A stretch of 64,000 nt of DNA from Thiogranum longum. GTDB taxonomy: Bacteria; Pseudomonadota; Gammaproteobacteria; DSM-19610. The notes below the pieces were generated by a model. The model was not told the DNA's origin, ran no database searches, and saw only the letters and a program-made list of their open reading frames with translations. Of this stretch, positions 48,280 to 56,661 are shown in pieces; position 1 is the first letter of the stretch, and the number at the start of each line of letters is the position of its first letter. The stretch lies in the NCBI RefSeq assembly GCF_004339085.1, contig NZ_SMFX01000001.1:1315227-1379226 (forward strand), given 5' to 3'. Made by a program: the position numbers and the translations under genes.

Positions 48280-49665
48280 ATGACGACAATCGCTTTCTCC
48301 AGTCTGCAACTGGACCCCGCTTTGGTGGCAAACCTGGATTCCATGGGTTACGAAGCCATGACACCTGTCCAGGCACAAAGTTTGCCGGTTATCCTGCAGG
48401 GCAAGGATCTCATTGTCCAGGCCGAGACCGGCAGCGGGAAAACAGCCGCCTTCGGGATCGGTCTCCTTACCCGCCTGAACACACGCCGTGCTTATATACA
48501 GGCACTGGTGTTGTGCCCGACCCGGGAACTTGCCGACCAGGTTGGCAAAGAGATTCGTCGCCTGGCAAGCGTGATCCCGAATATCAAATTACTCATGTTG
48601 TGCGGTGGTGTGCCCTATGGGCCGCAGTCGGGTTCACTGAAACATGGCGCGCATATTATTGTCGGGACACCGGGACGGGTGTTGAAGCACCTGCGCAAGG
48701 GGTCGCTCGACCTGGGCCAGCTTCAGACACTGGTGCTGGATGAGGCAGACCGGATGCTGGATATGGGCTTCTATGATGACATGGCGGAAATCATTTCCGC
48801 CACACCGGTGGAACGGCAAACCCTGTTATTTTCCGCGACGTTCCCGGATACGATCAAACAGATCAGCGCATCCATGCAAAAGAACCCCGAGCGAGTCTGT
48901 GTAAAGCCAACGCATACGCCAAACAGGATTGAGCAGGTGTTTTACGAAGTGGCTGGCAAGGGCGAGCGTGGCGCTGCGCTGGTGACGTTGCTGGGACATT
49001 ACAGTCCGGCCTCCTGTGTGGTCTTCTGTAATACGAAACAGCAATGCCAGGAGGTTGCCGACACACTGAGCAGAAAAGGGTTCAGTGCGCTTGCCCTGCA
49101 TGGCGACCTCGAGCAACGCGAGCGTGACCAGGTGCTGGTGCAGTTCTCCAACAGAAGTTGTTCCATCCTGGTGGCTACCGATGTTGCGGCACGCGGTCTG
49201 GACATCAAGGACCTCGAGGTCGTAATCAACTTCGAGTTGAGCCAGGACCCGGAAGTGCATGTTCACCGTATCGGGCGTACCGGTCGTGCGGGCAAATCAG
49301 GGTTGGCGCTTGGTCTGTATATTGCTGCAGAGTCTCACCGGGTGAATGCCATTGAGGATTACCAGCAGAGTCCGCTGGAATTTTCGGATATCGGCAGCCT
49401 GAAAGTGGATGAAAAGTCGGACCGTCGGCCACCTATGGTCACCCTGTGTATCGACGGGGGACGCAAGAGCAAGGTACGTCCCGGTGATATTCTGGGGGCA
49501 TTGACCAATGCCTCAGGTATTGCCGGTGACCAGGTTGGCAAGATCGATATTTTCGATCGCCGTTCCTACGTGGCTATCGAGCGAGACAGGGTGGACAAGG
49601 CGTTGCAGCAACTTACTTCGGGAAAGATAAAAGGGCGCTATTTCAAGGCCAGCAAGCTCCGCTAG
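48280..49665 (+). CDS. dbpA: ATP-dependent RNA helicase DbpA
   Basis: This 461-residue DEAD-box helicase has a Q motif region (MTPVQAQSLPVILQGKDLIV), Walker A AETGSGKT, VLDEADRMLDMGF, SATFP and HRIGRTGRAG. It also carries the C-terminal DbpA RNA-binding domain (KVRPGDILGALTNASGIAG and GKIDIFDRRSYVAIER). That domain anchors the enzyme to hairpin 92 of 23S rRNA during 50S assembly. ATG 48280 was chosen because the longer frame would run into tRNA-Pro. E. coli DbpA has 457 residues. Confidence 0.96.
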   Translation: MTTIAFSSLQLDPALVANLDSMGYEAMTPVQAQSLPVILQGKDLIVQAETGSGKTAAFGIGLLTRLNTRRAYIQALVLCPTRELADQVGKEIRRLASVIPNIKLLMLCGGVPYGPQSGSLKHGAHIIVGTPGRVLKHLRKGSLDLGQLQTLVLDEADRMLDMGFYDDMAEIISATPVERQTLLFSATFPDTIKQISASMQKNPERVCVKPTHTPNRIEQVFYEVAGKGERGAALVTLLGHYSPASCVVFCNTKQQCQEVADTLSRKGFSALALHGDLEQRERDQVLVQFSNRSCSILVATDVAARGLDIKDLEVVINFELSQDPEVHVHRIGRTGRAGKSGLALGLYIAAESHRVNAIEDYQQSPLEFSDIGSLKVDEKSDRRPPMVTLCIDGGRKSKVRPGDILGALTNASGIAGDQVGKIDIFDRRSYVAIERDRVDKALQQLTSGKIKGRYFKASKLR

Positions 49666-49722
49666 CGGACTGACATTCTGGATGAAACGAATCATGAACA
49701 AACTGATGGGGTATCCAGGATC

Positions 49723-50400
49723 ATGACACCCTGGGTTTTACTCGATCGTGCACCGGTGCCCGGTGATGGCGGCGAGTTGTGCCTGTACCGGCGCGGCGAT
49801 GAATTCTCCATAAAAATCGCAGGTGGCGGTGAGTTGATGAACAGTCGCGTTCATGGTTCTGAAGACGCGCTGGCGGAGCAAACCTGTGCCAGGCTGGCGG
49901 AGTGTGAAAGCCCCCGGTTGCTCATCGGGGGCCTGGGCATGGGGTTTACGCTGGCGGCGGCGCTTCGGCATTTCAAGAGCCGGGTACAGGTTGTGGTGGC
50001 AGAGCTGGTTCCGGCCGTGGTGGTGTGGAACAAGGGGCCACTTGGTGAGTGTGCCGGTCACCCGCTGGAAGATCCACGCGTGGCTGTGCGTGAAGTGGAC
50101 GTCGCCCGTATTCTCGGGGGTGCTCAGTCGTCATTTGAGGCCATTTTGCTGGACGTGGACAACGGTCCCGAGGGACTGACGCGTAAGGAAAACGACTGGC
50201 TATACGGAATGAGTGGGTTGAACGCAGCCTATGCCGCACTGACGCCAGGCGGGGTGCTGGCGGTATGGTCGGCCGGGCCGAATCGGGACTTTCAGCAGCG
50301 CTTGCGGAAAGTGGGCTTTGACGTGGAAGAAGTGCGTGTATATGCACACGGGTCGAAGGGCGCGCGGCACACCCTCTGGTTTGCCCGGCGTACGGCTTGA
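49723..50400 (+). CDS. Spermidine synthase-like SAM-binding protein
   Basis: This 225-residue protein has the fold pattern of polyamine-synthase-type methyltransferases. RLLIGGLGMGFTLAAALRHF is the nucleotide-binding motif, VVVAELVPAVVVWNKGPLG the following acidic strand, and FEAILLDVDNGPEGL carries the Asp-rich active-site-like segment. It lacks the N-terminal strand domain of true SpeE, so spermidine synthesis is unlikely and the substrate is unknown. It begins 57 bp after dbpA and a terminator follows it. Confidence 0.75.
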   Translation: MTPWVLLDRAPVPGDGGELCLYRRGDEFSIKIAGGGELMNSRVHGSEDALAEQTCARLAECESPRLLIGGLGMGFTLAAALRHFKSRVQVVVAELVPAVVVWNKGPLGECAGHPLEDPRVAVREVDVARILGGAQSSFEAILLDVDNGPEGLTRKENDWLYGMSGLNAAYAALTPGGVLAVWSAGPNRDFQQRLRKVGFDVEEVRVYAHGSKGARHTLWFARRTA

Positions 50401-50434
50401 GTTTAAAGACTCCGCGCGGTATTCAGCCTGTAGA

Positions 50435-50470
50435 AGCGGCCACCTGCATCAACAGGTAGCCGCTTTTTTT
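50435..50470 (+). terminator. Terminator between the convergent SAM-protein and peroxiredoxin genes
   Basis: AGCGGC, ACCTG and CAGGT, GCCGCT form a two-part stem around the loop CATCAA, followed by seven T. It ends the dbpA-side transcript and lies just beyond the end of the peroxiredoxin gene. Confidence 0.88.
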
Positions 50471-50491
50471 CAGGCAGACCGGTTTCGTCGG

Positions 50492-51136
50492 TTATAAAGC
50501 CTTCTTGCAGAAGTACCAGTCCACACATTCGTGGCCCTCGGCAAGCCTCGCTTCGGCAGCGTCGGCCGTTGCCGGAGGCGGGACGATAACCTTGTCACCT
50601 GGCTGCCAGCCTTCCGGTGTAGCCACGCCGTTGGCGTCCGATGTCTGCAGTGCTGTGACCAGGCGAATGAATTCGTCAATGGAACGACCGTTGGTCATGG
50701 GATAGTAGACCATTGCACGTAACACACCCTTGTCATCGATAATAAAGGTGGCACGCACGGCAGAAGTGTCGGCCGCGCCGGGATGGATCATTCCGTAGGT
50801 CTTTGCCACTTTCATATCGAGGTCGGCGATGATCGGGAACGGAATGTCTACATCGAATTTCTCCTTGATATTGCGTACCCAGGCAAGATGCGAGTAGTGG
50901 CTGTCGATAGACAGGCCCAGCAATTCGGTGTTGATCTTCCGGAACTCGCCATGACGCTTCGCGAAGGCCATGAACTCGGTGGTGCACACAGGAGTAAAGT
51001 CCGCCGGGTGTGAAAACAGCACCAGCCACTTGCCCTTGTAGTCGGACAGCGTTTTCTGTCCATGGGTGGTGAGGGCATTAAAATCCGGTGCCGGTTCGTT
51101 GAGGCGCGGCATATGCATTTCAGTTGCTTCAGTCAT
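50492..51136 (-). CDS. Peroxiredoxin (Prx6/1-Cys-like class)
   Basis: This 214-residue AhpC/TSA-family thiol peroxidase has the peroxidatic cysteine in HPADFTPVCTTEFMAF, near residue 50. The C-terminal 1-Cys-Prx domain contains YPMTNGRSIDEFIRLV, and two more cysteines lie close to the C terminus (GHECVDWYFCKKAL). It reduces hydrogen peroxide and organic peroxides, with thioredoxin or glutathione as likely reductants. An ATAG-N7-CTAT palindrome lies 112 bp upstream at 51248-51262, matching one between oxyR and the cytochrome c peroxidase gene. OxyR control is therefore likely. Confidence 0.92.
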   Translation of the reverse strand: MTEATEMHMPRLNEPAPDFNALTTHGQKTLSDYKGKWLVLFSHPADFTPVCTTEFMAFAKRHGEFRKINTELLGLSIDSHYSHLAWVRNIKEKFDVDIPFPIIADLDMKVAKTYGMIHPGAADTSAVRATFIIDDKGVLRAMVYYPMTNGRSIDEFIRLVTALQTSDANGVATPEGWQPGDKVIVPPPATADAAEARLAEGHECVDWYFCKKAL

Positions 51137-51247
51137 GGTTGTCTCTCCTTCAGAGTGTTCGTCCTGCCGGCCAACGACTGGCCCGGCTTGACTGGAATAT
51201 TAGGAGAGGCTTATAGATAAGTCGAATTAATTATAAATATTTAAATG

Positions 51248-51262
51248 ATAGCCAATGGCTAT
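51248..51262 (-). promoter_or_regulatory. Putative OxyR half-site upstream of the peroxiredoxin gene
   Basis: ATAGCCAATGGCTAT is a perfect palindrome fitting ATAG-N7-CTAT, the outer bases of the OxyR 15-bp unit. A second, weaker AT-rich unit may lie one 22-bp period away (51226-51240). The same form occurs at 54367-54381. Confidence 0.5.
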
Positions 51263-51289
51263 TAGTCTGGGAGACACATTGCGCGGGGA

Positions 51290-52369
51290 TCAGTCTTTTT
51301 GACCAAATCGTTCAGTGCGCAACATCCGGTGGGTGACGCGGCGGGTTTCAATGGCCTGCTTGCGAAGCTTGCGGCCAAGTTCCTTCAGCTCCATTGTATC
51401 TATTTCACCTTCATCGAGGCGCTTGAGCATCAGGCTGGCATCAACGGCGATATCGACAAGGCCATCCGAGACACGATCGACCATGGGGTTGTTGATGTGA
51501 AGTGGAGGTGTAGCCGGGGGTTCATCGATAGCAGGTTGTACGATAGGTTGCCGGGTAAGTTGTGTAGCAGAAACTTCAGCTTCAGCGGGAATGTCGACAG
51601 GCACTTCCCGTCGTTCCGCCGGCGAGTCGTTAAAGTTCATCGTGAGCTGGTAATGATTGGTATCACTCGAGGTCTGTCTGGTTCCTGGTTCCGTTGCGGG
51701 TCGCCAGCATAATCCGGCGCTGGCGAGAAACAGCAGAAAACCCAAAGGCGCCAGGTAAGCGGTATGCACCAGTCCGGCATAGACCAGAGAGTCATATGCC
51801 GTGGTACCGAATAGCAACAGCAGTCCGGCCAGGGGTATGGCAGGAACAGACTTGCCGTGAGTCCTGAACTGCCTTGCACACAGGTACATTGCATATACCA
51901 GTGTGCCCAGCATAGCGATTTCGACCAAATGCCAGATCGGGTTGGCAGCAGTTGTGAATGCAATCGATGGTTGCCCGGAAGCAAGTACAGCACGTGTTTC
52001 TGTAACCTGCCTGAACAACAGGCTGTAGGGGGACGCGATGTTAATCAACAGTAATGCGCCCCACGCAAAGCTGACCAGTGCCGGAAGTACGCTTGCCCGT
52101 TGTTTAAGAATTAAAATGATGAACCACGGCAGGGTAGCAAACAGTAACAGACCCAGGGACACGGAGAGTTTACTGTATAAAGACAACTCTTCGGCGGAAT
52201 GAACGAGGCTGCGGCTGGTATCCGACAGTGCGAATCCGGCCAGTAGCAGAAACAATACGGCGTGCAGAACGTGAGGATACCCGCCAGGGTTTTTAGCGCC
52301 CTGGTAAAGGTGGTGCATACCTCCATAGAGTGCAGCACCGCATGTCATAAAAAGAACAGGTTCAATCAT
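51290..52369 (-). CDS. Seven-helix membrane protein with cytoplasmic tail, unknown function
   Basis: I do not recognise this 359-residue protein. Seven hydrophobic segments fill residues 1 to about 225 (for example HVLHAVLFLLLAGFALSD, LGLLLFATLPWFIILIL, APLGFLLFLASAGLCW). A linker of polar, proline-rich sequence and a predicted helical tail follow (VSDGLVDIAVDASLMLKRLDE...KELGRKLRKQAIETRRVTHRM). The layout resembles the 7-TM input half of some sensor kinases, but no kinase, GGDEF, EAL or HTH output domain follows. The gene reads toward the peroxiredoxin gene with 153 bp between. No strong promoter was found. Confidence 0.6.
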   Translation of the reverse strand: MIEPVLFMTCGAALYGGMHHLYQGAKNPGGYPHVLHAVLFLLLAGFALSDTSRSLVHSAEELSLYSKLSVSLGLLLFATLPWFIILILKQRASVLPALVSFAWGALLLINIASPYSLLFRQVTETRAVLASGQPSIAFTTAANPIWHLVEIAMLGTLVYAMYLCARQFRTHGKSVPAIPLAGLLLLFGTTAYDSLVYAGLVHTAYLAPLGFLLFLASAGLCWRPATEPGTRQTSSDTNHYQLTMNFNDSPAERREVPVDIPAEAEVSATQLTRQPIVQPAIDEPPATPPLHINNPMVDRVSDGLVDIAVDASLMLKRLDEGEIDTMELKELGRKLRKQAIETRRVTHRMLRTERFGQKD

Positions 52370-52568
52370 AAGCTTCCGGGCCTTTCAGCCTCTTTGTACG
52401 GTGAGGATACTGCAAACAGGCTTTGCGGGCTAATGCCTTGCGACGCCGGGCCTGAAATCAGCGCGGGCACTGCTGCTAAGCCGTTGAGGCGGCGCAATAT
52501 TCTGTTTCCGGGTGGCTTTCGGGCGTTGCGAAAAAAATGGCCGTACGCGGCTCAGTAATGTTTTTAAA

Positions 52569-53372
52569 CTACGAGTGATCAGTCTCAGGATTAAGCGGTT
52601 TATGGACCGGCCTCTCTTCTGCCCACAGCAGGGTTTTATAATCAAAGCTTTTTACGATAGTCGGTTTGACGATTTCAAAATAAGGGGAGACATCGAAATC
52701 CCTGGGTGTATACAAGCTGTGGTGCCTGATGTGAAGGTATTCCCTTGTGTAATAGCTTCCTCTCAGGCCCGCTACTTTCCTGACTTTTATTTTTGGCAAA
52801 ATCGGGTAGCCAATCAGTTGGTAAGCCTGTGCAATCAGCGTGGAACAGATAGCGCGGGTAGGATCACCACTGCCGAGAGCCAGTAAACGCCTGCGCCAAC
52901 GGACCGGTACGGGGGGATTGGGTAGCAGGTAACGCACCAGATCTATCACGTTTTTCAGGTCGTACTTTGCGCCAATGCTGTTGATTGCAAAGTGCACCAC
53001 TTTTTCGAGGTCTTTCGGGTCCAGGTTCACCGGGCGACAAATGCGGGTATTGAACCCGGCATACCTGGACAGGGGTACGGCAACGACTCCACTGGTCAGG
53101 TCAGCTTCGACCAGGGTGGCCGGCTCGGAGCCATCTTGAGGTGTAGGCAGTGCATCACCTACATAGAGTGCGGCATGTGACCAGGTGGACTGGGTGACGT
53201 ACTTGATGGCGGCACTGATTCTCAGATTGCCTTCTACCAGCAGAATGTCGCCTTTTTGCAGGCAGTTCTGCAACGCTTCCGGGTGAATGGCGGAAAATGG
53301 CTCATAGTTTTTTGACGGTTGCTTAAGGTATCGTGCCAGTAGTCCGCCCAGTTTTTCACCTAACCAGTTCAT
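52569..53372 (-). CDS. YiiX/YaeF-type permuted papain-like amidase (C92 family)
   Basis: This 267-residue protein has the permuted NlpC/P60 pattern. GDILLVEGNLRISAAIKYVTQSTWSHAALYVGD carries the His of the active site, and RAICSTLIAQAYQLIGYPILP around residue 190 carries the Cys. Relatives such as YiiX and YebB are predicted amidases or lipid hydrolases; the natural substrate is not established. No signal peptide is visible. It lies between the 7-TM gene and oxyR on the same strand, with 22 bp to oxyR's stop. Confidence 0.75.
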   Translation of the reverse strand: MNWLGEKLGGLLARYLKQPSKNYEPFSAIHPEALQNCLQKGDILLVEGNLRISAAIKYVTQSTWSHAALYVGDALPTPQDGSEPATLVEADLTSGVVAVPLSRYAGFNTRICRPVNLDPKDLEKVVHFAINSIGAKYDLKNVIDLVRYLLPNPPVPVRWRRRLLALGSGDPTRAICSTLIAQAYQLIGYPILPKIKVRKVAGLRGSYYTREYLHIRHHSLYTPRDFDVSPYFEIVKPTIVKSFDYKTLLWAEERPVHKPLNPETDHS

Positions 53373-53394
53373 GTGATACCTCTTGTGCCTTTTG

Positions 53395-54351
53395 TCAGCC
53401 GGCGGCGCTCGTTTTCCGTGTCTTGCGCAATCGGGGGCGTATGCAGCTCAGCTGTGAAGCTGCAATGGCCTCTTTTACGACGTCAATTACCCGGGGGCGA
53501 GGGAATGTTGCCCGCCAGGCCAGCGCCACAACGCGGCTGGGCGCCGGCTTGGTAAAGCGGCGGATCGCCAGCAAGCGTTGTGAGTAGCGATCTGCGCCAG
53601 CCGCAGTGCACGGCAGTACCGTCAGACCCATGCCAGAAGCGACCATATGGCGGATGGTTTCCAGCGAGCTGCCTTCTGCCGTGTATACGGGATTGCCCTC
53701 GCCGATGGCCCGGGGTGCACAGGCGGGGCAGGCTTCAATGACCTGGTCCCGAAAACAGTGGCCGGCGCCGAGCATCAGAATCGTTTCACCTTCCAGGTTC
53801 CCGGAGCGCAGGGTGTTCCGTGCTGTCAACGGGTGTGAGGCAGGCAGAAGAATAACAAAGGGCTCTTCGTACAGTGGCAGGGTGAGAATGTTCGGTTCAT
53901 CGAAAGGTAACGAGATGACGATGACGTCCAGGTCACCCTGCTTGAGTTTTTCCGCCAGCACCGCCGTGTAGTTTTCCTCCACGATAAGCGGCATTTCAGG
54001 TGCACGCTCGGACAGGTTCGGGATAAGGTCAGGAAACAGGTAGGGTCCAATGGTGAAAATAGCACCAATCCGTAGCGGGCCTGCCAACTGGTCACCTTCA
54101 CTGCGGGCCACCTGGCGGACTGACTCAACAGCTTCCAGTGCCTGTTGCGCCTTTTCAACGACGCGTTCACCCGCAGGCGTAATCCGGACCTCATGACTGG
54201 CTCGCTCGAATAGCGCGATGCCAAGCTCTTTTTCAAGCTTCTTTACCGCTATGCTGAGCGTTGGCTGGCTGACAAAGCACGAAGCTGCCGCGCGCCCGAA
54301 ATGCCGCTCCCGGGCAAGTGCGATCACATAACGCAGTTCGGAAAGGTTCAT
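53395..54351 (-). CDS. oxyR: Hydrogen peroxide-inducible regulator OxyR
   Basis: This 318-residue LysR-type regulator has an N-terminal winged helix (LSELRYVIALARERHFGRAA, then SQPTLSIAVKKLEKELG). The redox loop has Cys199 in LGAGHCFRDQ and Cys208 in VIEACPAC, the same positions as the E. coli disulfide pair. An additional Cys at 211 is unusual. ATG 54351 (MNLSELRYV) gives the family N terminus; the frame from 54402 adds 17 residues. It is divergent from a cytochrome c peroxidase gene, and the shared gap contains a 15-bp OxyR-like palindrome 16 bp before this start, which suggests autoregulation. Confidence 0.92.
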   Translation of the reverse strand: MNLSELRYVIALARERHFGRAAASCFVSQPTLSIAVKKLEKELGIALFERASHEVRITPAGERVVEKAQQALEAVESVRQVARSEGDQLAGPLRIGAIFTIGPYLFPDLIPNLSERAPEMPLIVEENYTAVLAEKLKQGDLDVIVISLPFDEPNILTLPLYEEPFVILLPASHPLTARNTLRSGNLEGETILMLGAGHCFRDQVIEACPACAPRAIGEGNPVYTAEGSSLETIRHMVASGMGLTVLPCTAAGADRYSQRLLAIRRFTKPAPSRVVALAWRATFPRPRVIDVVKEAIAASQLSCIRPRLRKTRKTSAAG

Positions 54352-54366
54352 ATCTCGGTTCCATTG

Positions 54367-54381
54367 ATAGGCGTTGGCTAT
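54367..54381. promoter_or_regulatory. Putative OxyR half-site between oxyR and the peroxidase operon
   Basis: ATAGGCGTTGGCTAT fits ATAG-N7-CTAT and resembles the palindrome upstream of the peroxiredoxin gene. It is 16 bp before the oxyR start and 79 bp before the peroxidase start, a location able to control both directions. Confidence 0.55.
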
Positions 54382-54459
54382 TACACCACTTGCTAAATCC
54401 AATTGGCAACCTCTTTAGACCGGGTCTAGACTTGCCTTCAAGTCAAAGGAGGGCTTGAG

Positions 54460-55566
54460 ATGATAAAGAAACTTGCCATTGTGCTGGTATTCGGCAGTGT
54501 GGTGGGCGGCGCGTTAGCTGCACCACTGGGTCTGCCGCCTGTACCCGTCCCTGAGAGTAATCCACAGACACCGGAAAAAATCGCACTGGGCGACAAGTTG
54601 TTCCACGACGCCCGTTTCAGTGCCGATGGAAAAGTCAGTTGCGCCACCTGTCATTCACAGGCGAAGGCTTTTACCGACAACTTGCCGGTATCGAAAGGAT
54701 TCAATGGAATGACCGGTACCCGTAATGCGCCAACCGTCATCAACTCGGCCTACATGAAGACACTGTTCTGGGACGGTCGCGAACCGGACCTGGAAGGCCA
54801 GTCAAAACAGCCACCGATCAACCCGGTCGAGGGTGGTCTTCCGGATCATGGGCCGATCCTGGCTGTGATCCGCAAGGACAGTGATTATGTAGAGGCGTTT
54901 AAAGACGTCTTCGGTGTCGATGCCTCCACCATCAACATGGATCATGTCGCAAAGGCCATTGCCAGTTTTGAGCGCACGGTTGTGGCCGGCGATTCACCTT
55001 TTGATCGTTATTATTTTGCCGGTGACGAGAAAGCCATGACCCCGGAGCAGACCCGTGGGCTGGCTGTTTTTACCGGCAAGGGACGTTGTGTGTCCTGCCA
55101 CAGAATCGAACAGACGCAGGCGCTGTTTATGGATAACCGTTTTCATAACATCGGTGTCGGGTTCAAGAAGATTCGTGGCAAGGAAGCGCTGACGGCCGAG
55201 CAGTTCCTGCATGACAAGCGCAAGGGTGCGGATGTCGATGTGACTGTGCTGACAAGGCAGAACATGTCTGAGCTGGGTCGCTTTGCAGTGACGGAGAATA
55301 TCACCGAGGTTGGTGCTTTCAAGACGCCGACCCTGCGCAACATTGACAAGACCGGCCCCTACATGCACGACGGCAGTCTGGAAACACTGGCCGATGTGGT
55401 GGATTTCTATAACAACGGTGGACGGGTCAAGGAAACTGACCCGGTATCCGCTTTTCTGAGTGGCGGTATCCGCCCGCTCGACCTGAGTGACGACGAAAAA
55501 AGTGATCTCGTCGAATTTATGAAAGCGCTGACCAGTCCTGACCTGGACCGCTTCACCAAACGTTGA
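54460..55566 (+). CDS. Di-haem cytochrome c peroxidase
   Basis: This 368-residue periplasmic protein has a signal peptide ending near residue 20 (GGALA). Two CxxCH haem sites are visible: CATCH at residues 61-65 and CVSCH at 210-214. Conserved family blocks include KLFHDARFSADGKVSCATCH, RNAPTVINSAYMKTLFWDGR and VGAFKTPTLRNIDKTGPYMH. It reduces hydrogen peroxide to water with electrons from a small cytochrome or copper protein. AAGGAGGG provides a strong ribosome binding site six bases before ATG 54460. It heads an operon with a metallophosphoesterase and a mono-haem cytochrome, divergent from oxyR. Confidence 0.94.
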   Translation: MIKKLAIVLVFGSVVGGALAAPLGLPPVPVPESNPQTPEKIALGDKLFHDARFSADGKVSCATCHSQAKAFTDNLPVSKGFNGMTGTRNAPTVINSAYMKTLFWDGREPDLEGQSKQPPINPVEGGLPDHGPILAVIRKDSDYVEAFKDVFGVDASTINMDHVAKAIASFERTVVAGDSPFDRYYFAGDEKAMTPEQTRGLAVFTGKGRCVSCHRIEQTQALFMDNRFHNIGVGFKKIRGKEALTAEQFLHDKRKGADVDVTVLTRQNMSELGRFAVTENITEVGAFKTPTLRNIDKTGPYMHDGSLETLADVVDFYNNGGRVKETDPVSAFLSGGIRPLDLSDDEKSDLVEFMKALTSPDLDRFTKR

Positions 55567-55576
55567 GGAGAACGTC

Positions 55577-56650
55577 ATGAGCAACAACAGTCGTCGTAAG
55601 TTTTTAAAGCAGAGTGGCGCACTGCTGGCCGCCAGTACGCTTCCACTCACCATGGTGGAACTGGCGTTCGGCAAGGGCAGCGAGGACACGTTCACGTTCG
55701 CCTATATTTCTGATTCACACATTACCCAGATCAAGGGCAACAAATTTGTGCGCAACTGGGACCGTGGCCTGACTCGTGCGGTCGCGGAAGCGAACCTGCT
55801 GGACCCGCGCCCTGACTTCGTGTTTTACGGTGGTGACATTGCCCAGCTGGGCAAGCCGGAAGAAATCGATCATGGTCTGGAAATTCTCGGTGCCCTGCGT
55901 GGGAAAACACACTACGTTATGGGTGAGCACGATTACTACGTTGACCTCGGTGACTACTGGCGCAAACAACTGGGGCCGGACCATTACAGCTTCGACCACA
56001 AGGGCGTCCATTTTGTGGTGCTGAACAGTATTCTTACCCATGAAAGCTGGATGCATCAGAAATGGGATTCCGGTATGGATCGTATGAAGCAGATGGCAAG
56101 ACTGGATAACCCGAACGGCCAGCCTTTCATGGTCGGTGATGCGCAGCGCGACTGGCTGAAAAAAGACCTGGACAAGGTCAGCAAGGACACGCCGGTAGTG
56201 GTGTTCTCGCACTCGCCGCTTCAGAAGATCTACAAGGGCTGGAACTTCTGGACCGACGATGCCGAACAGGTGCAGGCACTGCTCAAGCCGTTCGACAAGG
56301 TGACCGTGCTGTATGGACACGTTCACCAGATACAGACCAACCAGATCGGCAATATCAGCTTCCATTCAGCCATGGCAACAGCATGGCCCTGGCCCTATCC
56401 GGCCACCTACCGGCAGAAGGCCAGCTACATGCCCAGGCTGACGGTCGATATGAACCGGGCCGACCCGTTCTTTGAGCGCGATGCAACCGGCTGGCAGTTT
56501 ATCGATGTCCACAGCGGGCGGGCGGATGTGAATTATATTCTGCCGGACAATACCAACCGCAAGGTCGTATTTGACGAGAAGGCCGGGCACCCGGTAGACA
56601 CGAAGTACCAGGAACCGGACAAGCGTATTCCCCCGCAGAAACACTTTTGA
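55577..56650 (+). CDS. Tat-exported calcineurin-like metallophosphoesterase
   Basis: This 357-residue protein has a twin-arginine signal (NSRRKFLKQSGALLAAS, residues 4-20). The metal-binding motifs of the calcineurin-like fold come in order: YISDSHI (Asp46, His48), FYGGDIAQLG, GEHDYY in place of the usual GNHD, VVFSHSPL and LYGHVH. Proteins of this group hydrolyse phosphate esters, but the substrate is unknown. Export by Tat implies folding and metal loading in the cytoplasm. It lies 10 bp after the peroxidase stop and 11 bp before the cytochrome gene, so it is probably part of that operon. Confidence 0.85.
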   Translation: MSNNSRRKFLKQSGALLAASTLPLTMVELAFGKGSEDTFTFAYISDSHITQIKGNKFVRNWDRGLTRAVAEANLLDPRPDFVFYGGDIAQLGKPEEIDHGLEILGALRGKTHYVMGEHDYYVDLGDYWRKQLGPDHYSFDHKGVHFVVLNSILTHESWMHQKWDSGMDRMKQMARLDNPNGQPFMVGDAQRDWLKKDLDKVSKDTPVVVFSHSPLQKIYKGWNFWTDDAEQVQALLKPFDKVTVLYGHVHQIQTNQIGNISFHSAMATAWPWPYPATYRQKASYMPRLTVDMNRADPFFERDATGWQFIDVHSGRADVNYILPDNTNRKVVFDEKAGHPVDTKYQEPDKRIPPQKHF

Positions 56651-56661
56651 AGGAGCAGGTG

